Shown one piece after another: positions 5,927 through 9,954 of a stretch of DNA of 9,954 bases. The notes under the pieces were generated by a model. That model was not told where the DNA came from, ran no database searches, and worked only from the letters and a program-made list of their open reading frames with translations. Source of the DNA: Clostridiaceae bacterium (GTDB lineage: Bacteria > Bacillota > Clostridia > Saccharofermentanales > UBA5734); contig JAAYKS010000522.1 of assembly GCA_012522285.1 (NCBI GenBank), positions 1 through 9,954 of the forward strand. The letters are read 5' to 3'. Numbering within the stretch: position 1 is the stretch's first letter; each line of letters begins with the position of its first letter. A program made the translations under genes and the position numbers.

Positions 5927-7336
5927 ATGCCAAGAAATGCAGTAGATCAATTCATCAGTACACTTGAAAAAAACAACATATGCATGCACAGCTTTCTGTT
6001 CATGAAGAATGGGGAAACGTTGGCAGAGGGCTACTATAAACCTTTTTACAAAGGCCAGCGGCACAGAATGTACTCCGTAACGAAATCCTTCGTTTCCGTT
6101 GCGATCGGCATGCTGTGCGATGAAGGCAAACTGTCGCTGAATGACAAGATCGTGGATTTCTTTAAAGATGAATTTAAGCTGACAGATGTCCACCCCTATC
6201 TTGCAGACACAACAATCAGGGATTTGCTGATGATGGCAACACCCTATGGCGAAATGACATACGGCTCATACACGAAAGCGTGGTTGAAATCCTTTTTCAC
6301 CGGTACCGAGCCGGATCATCCATCCGGAACCGCATTTAATTATGACAGCTGCGGCAGCTATGTGCTGGGCGCTCTTGTTAAGAGGGCTTCAGGAAAACCA
6401 TTTACGGACTATCTGCGGCCCCTGTTCGATAAAATAGGTATCTCCAAAGATGTCTATTGCCTTGAGGGGCCGGATGGTGAATTGTGGTCAGGCTCTGGCC
6501 TGATGGCTTCAACAGAGGATTTAGCGAAATTCACCCAGTTTTTGCTTAACGGCGGGCTGTGGAACGATGAACAGCTTGTTTCAAAGGACTATATCGTGCA
6601 GGCAACATCAAATCAAATATTCAATAACGCGAGCACACACGACTATTCGTGGTATTGTGGTTACGGCTATCAGATTTGGATTTTGAAAGACGAGGCGTTT
6701 TGTCTGAACGGAATGGGAGGACAATTCGGAATAGGCTTTCCCGACAAAAACATGGTGTTTGCATGTAATGCAGACATCCAAGGCAATGCCTGCGGCAAGG
6801 ATGCTATTTTCAATGCGCTTTGGGAAATTGCTGACCAAATTCCGGATAATCCTGCAGGCGGAACAGATACGCGCCACTTGGCCATAAATCCGCCGAAAGG
6901 CAGCGTGTCTAGCGATACGCAGCAGGATATCAGCGGCGTTATGTTTGAGATGAATAAAAACGCTCTGGGTCTAAAATGGCTCAAAATCGTCATCGATGAC
7001 AAAAAAGGATCGTTGCACTATGAAAACAGAACAGGTGAGAAGTGTTTAACGTTTGGACTTGGAGCGTTTGAGGAATGCCTGTTTCCAGAAATGTACCATG
7101 GCCACAGGCTGTTTGACGATGCAAAAAAGAAAATGTACACGTCAATCAATGCTGCTGTTTGGATAGAATCAAACAAGCTTTTGATCAGAACATACATCAT
7201 TGATGATTATATCGGGAATCTGACCATGACATTCTGTTTCAAAGGTGACGCGGTGGGTGTTGCGATGAACAAAAATGCACAGTTCTTTTTGGACGATTAT
7301 CAGGGTTTTGCAGGCGGCAGAAAAACAAAGCCATAA
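5927..7336 (+). CDS. Beta-lactamase-fold serine hydrolase with extra C-terminal beta domain
   Basis: A 469-residue protein of the class C beta-lactamase/penicillin-binding-protein-like family (Pfam Beta-lactamase). The nucleophile motif is S50-V-T-K53 (SxxK). The second motif appears as Y139-D-S141 in place of Y-x-N, which is seen in esterase and amidase members. The third is the G262-M-G-G-Q266 loop, as in EstB/NylB-like esterases and amide hydrolases rather than the KTG of true beta-lactamases. Residues about 1-305 form the catalytic domain; 320-469 form a beta-rich C-terminal domain of unknown role. There is no signal peptide or membrane segment, so the enzyme is cytoplasmic and unlikely to act on cell wall. 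ATG 5927 follows GGAGG (5914-5918), 52 bases after the previous gene on the same strand, so it is probably the last operon gene. It could hydrolyse an ester, amide or lactone formed or imported in the pathway. Confidence 0.87.
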   Translation: MPRNAVDQFISTLEKNNICMHSFLFMKNGETLAEGYYKPFYKGQRHRMYSVTKSFVSVAIGMLCDEGKLSLNDKIVDFFKDEFKLTDVHPYLADTTIRDLLMMATPYGEMTYGSYTKAWLKSFFTGTEPDHPSGTAFNYDSCGSYVLGALVKRASGKPFTDYLRPLFDKIGISKDVYCLEGPDGELWSGSGLMASTEDLAKFTQFLLNGGLWNDEQLVSKDYIVQATSNQIFNNASTHDYSWYCGYGYQIWILKDEAFCLNGMGGQFGIGFPDKNMVFACNADIQGNACGKDAIFNALWEIADQIPDNPAGGTDTRHLAINPPKGSVSSDTQQDISGVMFEMNKNALGLKWLKIVIDDKKGSLHYENRTGEKCLTFGLGAFEECLFPEMYHGHRLFDDAKKKMYTSINAAVWIESNKLLIRTYIIDDYIGNLTMTFCFKGDAVGVAMNKNAQFFLDDYQGFAGGRKTKP

Positions 7337-7644
7337 AAAACAGTCTTTGGCGACGATGCATCCTGCATCCCCGCAAATCATAGTTGTGAACGACTCCGAA
7401 AGTAACAATGCCCGTGATTTTGTGCTATTGCATCCTGAATTCCTCAGGATTTGAGCGTAGCCATAGGATCTTTTACACTGCTGATCTGAGAAGTCAGCAC
7501 TATAGCGGGCAATTTGCTAAGTCACTGCCGGCATATGCTTCTGCCGGGGCATAATGTCACACCTGGGGGTGCCTACCCACTATTTTCCCCCAAGCCTGAG
7601 CATGCTAAAATATTGTCACACAACATCGTTCGGGGGAAGTTCTT
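7337..7644. other. 308-base intergenic region with four small inverted repeats
   Basis: No gene is visible. Inverted repeats are GATGCA/TGCATC (7355-7369), ATCCTGA/TCAGGAT (7432-7450, 7-base stem, 5-base loop), TGCTGA/TCAGCA (7479-7499) and CCGGCA/TGCCGG (7528-7547). None is followed by a clear T-run, so the operon terminator is not certain. The 7432-7450 hairpin is the best candidate. The right end holds the promoter region of the nitroreductase gene. Confidence 0.5.
7603..7611 (+). promoter_or_regulatory. Possible extended -10 promoter for the nitroreductase gene
   Basis: TGCTAAAAT matches the extended -10 form TGnTAnAAT closely. The -35 position at the proper spacing (7583-7588, TTTTCC) is poor, as allowed for extended -10 promoters. 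The start codon at 7645 is 33 bases downstream. Confidence 0.35.
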
Positions 7645-8217
7645 ATGAGCAAATATCCTGTTTTTGACGTTATCCTAGCACGCAGGAGCATCCGGAAATA
7701 CCAAAAAAGACCAGTTGAGCGCAGGTTGATCGATCAGCTGCTTAAGGCCGCCATGGCTGCACCGTCGGCGTGCAATTTACAGCCTTGGGCCTTTATCGTT
7801 GTGGATGAGCCAGAAGTCCTTATCCGCGTGAAAGAGGCTGCTGAGCAAGGGAAGTATAATGCGCCTCTTGCCATCGTGGTTTGCGGTATCAACAAACATA
7901 TCCCGTGGGCTGGTGATAGCTGGATGCAAGATTGCGGTGCAGCTGTGCAGAATATGCTGCTGGCAGGAACAGAACTGGGCTTGGGTTCTGTCTGGATTGG
8001 CGGCTTTGACAGCCAGGCGTTACGCAGTGCTCTGGATATCCCGGATGATGTTGCCCCCATGTGCATCATCGAGTTCGGCTATCCCGCAGATGAACGGGAG
8101 CCACTTACCTGGTATACAGAAGAAGCGGTTCATTGGCAAAAATATGATAGCCAGAAACCGCGAATCATGCGTACCATGCAGATGCTTCAGGATGACATTG
8201 ACTCAGGAATAATATAA
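7645..8217 (+). CDS. Nitroreductase-family FMN oxidoreductase
   Basis: A 190-residue NAD(P)H:FMN oxidoreductase of the nitroreductase superfamily, a typical size for the small single-domain members. Visible FMN-binding segments are R13-R-S-I-R-K-Y19 near the N-terminus, A39-P-S-A-C-N-L-Q-P-W48, and the dimer/flavin segment from about D96 to G119, ending GLGSVWIG. The C-terminal GYPADE (145-150) is the standard last strand of the family. The protein is cytoplasmic and works as a homodimer in the family. GGGGGAAG at 7632-7639 precedes the ATG. Gene and promoter are separated from the catabolic cluster by 308 bases, so it is probably an independent unit. The natural substrate (quinone, nitro compound, enone or flavin) cannot be deduced. 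Confidence 0.93.
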   Translation: MSKYPVFDVILARRSIRKYQKRPVERRLIDQLLKAAMAAPSACNLQPWAFIVVDEPEVLIRVKEAAEQGKYNAPLAIVVCGINKHIPWAGDSWMQDCGAAVQNMLLAGTELGLGSVWIGGFDSQALRSALDIPDDVAPMCIIEFGYPADEREPLTWYTEEAVHWQKYDSQKPRIMRTMQMLQDDIDSGII

Positions 8218-8441
8218 GGCCGCATATCGCTTAGTTTTGGAAAGATTTCAATAAATAGATTGATCTCAATCTTCTTAAATAGAATGCCAAAAATTACTTA
8301 AGCATGATGATCAATAGTTGCAACTGGTTGTTATTTCAAGTAGCGTTCACTGTAAAAGAGGATATGATCATGAATCAAGTAACTGCTTTTTCCGGTTCCG
8401 CTCCATGTCATCCCATCCTTTTGGCGATTAAATACAAGTAG
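8218..8441. other. Gene-poor stretch between nitroreductase and recombinase remnant
   Basis: AT-rich DNA. It holds a near-perfect inverted repeat AGATTGA-TC-TCAATCT (8257-8272) that could be a protein-binding site, and a short ORF from ATG 8364 (also ATG 8370) to TAG 8441 behind AAGAGGA (8355-8361). The short product begins MIMNQVTAF. Many large serine recombinases begin with M-x-Q-V-T, and the ORF is in the same frame as the recombinase zinc ribbon that follows, so it may be the N-terminal stub of that pseudogene after an internal deletion. Confidence 0.3.
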
Positions 8442-8911
8442 TCAAAGAAAACGAACGACATCAGTTTGTTTGCTGGATTGCATCGTTGTGAAGATTGTGG
8501 TTACAAACTTGTGTTTATGTTCAAGCCAAGAAAAAAGGACCTGCGGTCGGGTCCTATCGCTGCAGCTACTACAATAACAATGAAAATCATGCCTGTACCC
8601 ATCATTATATTCAAAAGAACACACTATCTGCCTTCGTGCTGCGAGATATCCAGATTAAAGCGACACTGGCAAAAGCCGATAAGGAAAGAATGAAACAACA
8701 ATTATCGGCCGTTATCAACATCTCACAGCAGAATTCGATGAAACAGATCAACAAACAGCTTAAAGCCGCTGAAACCAGGGAAGCAACCATAGACGTGAAT
8801 ATCAAACGTCTGGATGAGGATAAATACGAAGGCAACTTGCTTGAAAACGCTATTTCTCAGCTCAAGCAATCACGAATCACCGCTGATCCTGCTTCTGCGG
8901 GAGCGTGGATT

Positions 8912-8938
8912 GTTGGGTTGGATTCCGCCAGACCCAAC
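8912..8938. repeat. Inverted repeat beside the terminator
   Basis: GTTGGGT (8912-8918) and ACCCAAC (8932-8938) form a 7-base stem around a 13-base loop, directly before the A-run of the terminator hairpin. It may be an old recombination-site element or simply a second hairpin. Confidence 0.35.
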
Positions 8939-8973
8939 AAAAAAATTAGCACCCGTTGTCGGGTGCTAATTTT
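8939..8973 (-). terminator. Strong rho-independent terminator, best on the minus strand
   Basis: AAAATTAGCACCCG (8942-8955) and CGGGTGCTAATTTT (8960-8973) are perfect complements, a 14-base stem with a TTGT loop. Read on the minus strand the hairpin ends in seven T residues (A-run 8939-8945 on plus). On the plus strand only four T residues follow the GC-rich core, so it could work both ways but less well. On the minus strand it would stop transcription coming from the metallophosphoesterase side or from a tRNA once present at 8974-9060. Confidence 0.85.
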
Positions 8974-9158
8974 GTGGCGGAGAAGGATTTAAGCCAGAAT
9001 CGAACCCCCATAGAAAGCCGATTTACGTACCTCTACTCTACAAGAACTTAGTCGAGGTAATACCAATGGAGCACTTGGAACGAAACAATCCGCACTATGA
9101 TCATTATGTGAATCAGTACTTCCAGATGTTCCATCTGGTAAGGGATCCAGAGAGCTGA
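8970..9158 (+). pseudogene. Possible C-terminal fragment of a coding sequence, unrecognised
   Basis: A plus frame stays open for about 62 codons after the terminator and ends with TGA at 9156-9158; the only ATG is at 9066. The piece NPHYDHYVNQYFQMFHLV has the look of the C-terminal helix of FGGY sugar kinases, where a P-x-x-x-x-Y-x-x-x-Y-x-x-F/Y-x-x-L pattern is usual. This is a weak resemblance from memory. There is no ribosome binding site and the frame overlaps the tRNA-like stretch, so it may be chance. Confidence 0.15.
8974..9060 (-). other. tRNA-like vestige upstream of the terminator (minus strand)
   Basis: On the minus strand the sequence just before the terminator ends in CCTTCTCCGCCA, which looks like the acceptor 3' end of a serine tRNA with its CCA. 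Farther back are a T-loop-like GGGGGTTCGATTC and a GTAAATC stretch like the anticodon loop of a tyrosine tRNA. Arms do not pair properly, spacing is wrong, and no GGAGAAG 5' acceptor strand is found, so this is not an intact tRNA. It may be a decayed tRNA gene or an integration-site relic. A competing reading is the open plus frame 8970-9158. Confidence 0.25.
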
Positions 9159-9431
9159 TTACTGAATTGAAGTCAAAATGCCAGTGTCAACTGCCAGCGC
9201 CATTCAACAATAACTTTTTGGCAGTTTACAAATCGATGCCATCCTATCTTTCGCTGAAAAATTGGCATATCAAAGCCTCAACTCTGCGATTTTTGGCCTC
9301 CATGTTTGGATTTGAAACTAGTTTTCTCATTTGTAAGTAATAAGAAACGCTTTAATATCAAGCTTTTCTACAAACTAATTCGGCTCGCTTATTACATCTA
9401 TTACTAAAATTCCATCCAGTGAGTAATAAAA
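9159..9431. other. AT-rich non-coding stretch with TGCCA/TGGCA repeats
   Basis: No gene is recognised on either strand. Two inverted pairs are present: CTGCCA (9191-9196) with TGGCAG (9219-9224), and ATGCCA (9236-9241) with TGGCAT (9263-9268). The right part is rich in TAATA-type sequence and lies downstream of the minus-strand metallophosphoesterase. No terminator immediately after that gene is visible. Confidence 0.4.
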
Positions 9432-9954
9432 TCATGTAATATGTTCCTCACCGGCAGCAGTTATCAATGAATCCTTGACCACTAATTGCTTGAAAATATC
9501 ATTGTTCTCGACAAGTTGGTCAAAGGTGACCGGTTTATATAAGTTGATCTCTACGCTTGCATTAAGTGCGTGGTCCATAGATGCCAACAAAGGCCAATAG
9601 GCTGCATCACGATTATTATGAATATGCCCATGGATCAAATAGCTACCCTTGCCTGTTCCACCCCAGGACATCATCGGATAATGGCAAAGAGCAAGCTTCC
9701 TTTTGCCGTCGCTGATTTCAGAATAGCTTTCAACCGACTTGAAAAAATCAGCAGCTTCGATTTTGTTCAGCCAGCCTCTGTCGTGATTTCCCAAGATCAG
9801 GTTTTTCTTGCCCCTTAATCTTTTCAGGACATCCAAGGGATGATTCTGCGTGCGAAACATTAAGTCGCCAATAATGTAGACCGTGTCCCCATTGGTTACA
9901 ACTTGGTTCCAGTTGGAAACCAAGGTTTCATCCATTTCTTCAAGTGAAGCAAAA
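9432..9954 (-). CDS. Calcineurin-like metallophosphoesterase, N-terminus outside window
   Basis: A small calcineurin-like phosphoesterase read leftwards, open to the window edge; 173 codons are visible, and the ATG at 9933-9935 is internal because the family-like residues FASLEE continue upstream of it. Metal-binding blocks are visible in order: G-D-L at the GD motif (IIGDLMFR), GNHDR (family GNHD), CHYPM (the single His), and GHIH (family GHxH). These are four of the five motifs; the first, D-x-H, lies in the missing N-terminal 20-30 residues. In the family these residues hold two metals that hydrolyse phosphate esters. The protein is cytoplasmic, and small members like this one have poorly known substrates. 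Stop TGA is at 9434-9432. It faces the other genes and is not functionally linked to them as far as can be seen. Confidence 0.9.
   Translation of the reverse strand, partial: FASLEEMDETLVSNWNQVVTNGDTVYIIGDLMFRTQNHPLDVLKRLRGKKNLILGNHDRGWLNKIEAADFFKSVESYSEISDGKRKLALCHYPMMSWGGTGKGSYLIHGHIHNNRDAAYWPLLASMDHALNASVEINLYKPVTFDQLVENNDIFKQLVVKDSLITAAGEEHIT

Larger units (their letters stand above)
8442..8992 (+). pseudogene. Large serine recombinase remnant: zinc ribbon and coiled-coil end, frameshifted
   Basis: This is the C-terminal part of a large serine (resolvase/invertase-type) site-specific recombinase. Frame one (8442-8536) reads ISLFAGLHRCEDCGYKLVF, the start of the recombinase zinc ribbon with Cys codons at 8487 and 8496. 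The reading then moves to another frame, which gives GSYRCSYYNNNENHACTHHY with Cys codons at 8561 and 8594, followed by the Lys/Glu-rich coiled coil typical of these proteins up to about 8895. The four Cys ligands of one ribbon are thus split over two frames. Loss of one A in the A-run at 8531-8536 explains this exactly. The catalytic N-terminal domain is missing and a TAG stands just upstream (8439-8441). After about 8900 the frame runs into the terminator hairpin and is no longer recombinase-like; the frame closes at 8990-8992. The gene is not functional and marks a decayed mobile element. Confidence 0.8.

Noticed and set aside
5927..7336. Antibiotic-resistance beta-lactamase
   Set aside because: It has SxxK but lacks a signal peptide, the KTG motif and the Y-x-N motif, and belongs to the esterase/amidase-like part of the family.
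7337..9431. CRISPR array or tandem repeats
   Set aside because: The inverted repeats are short and different from one another, with no regular repeat-spacer pattern.
9570..9818. 82-residue plus ORF opposite the metallophosphoesterase
   Set aside because: Shadow of the minus-strand gene, which carries four ordered metal-binding motifs.

Overview
The window reads as chromosomal DNA of an anaerobic member of the Firmicutes, probably class Clostridia. The reasons are a glycyl radical enzyme (an oxygen-sensitive family), strong AGGAGG-type ribosome binding sites before most genes, tightly packed same-strand genes, and a clostridial-looking serine recombinase remnant. This assignment is inference; no rRNA or marker gene is present.

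Bases 1-7336 are one plus-strand cluster that looks like a catabolic operon. In order it holds the C-terminal third of a glycyl radical enzyme (5' end outside the window), a bicupin protein, a 281-base spacer with several possible hairpins, a xylose-isomerase-like TIM-barrel epimerase/isomerase, a Gfo/Idh/MocA dehydrogenase, an AraC-type regulator, a second and divergent Gfo/Idh/MocA protein, and a cytoplasmic SxxK serine hydrolase. Gaps are 14-52 bases or short overlaps, except for the spacer. The protein families point to breakdown of a sugar, polyol, cyclitol or glycoside: oxidation/epimerisation by the NAD(P) enzymes and TIM barrel, a radical C-O (or C-C) bond cleavage by the glycyl radical enzyme, and a hydrolase that could remove an ester, amide or lactone. 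The substrate cannot be read from the sequence. Neither the glycyl radical activase nor a transporter is in view. The most interesting points are the pairing of a radical enzyme with these sugar enzymes, and the second Gfo/Idh/MocA protein, which has lost the usual catalytic lysine (AVP in place of EKP) and carries a YPTH motif like that of the NAD-dependent glycosidases of GH109.

Bases 7337-7644 are non-coding, with four small inverted repeats and a possible extended -10 promoter, and lead into a free-standing nitroreductase (7645-8217).

Bases 8218-9431 look like a decayed region. They contain a large serine recombinase remnant with its zinc ribbon split between two frames, a strong rho-independent terminator that works best on the minus strand, tRNA-like vestiges next to it, and AT-rich DNA with no recognisable gene. 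The window ends inside a minus-strand metallophosphoesterase (9432-9954) whose N-terminus lies beyond the window.
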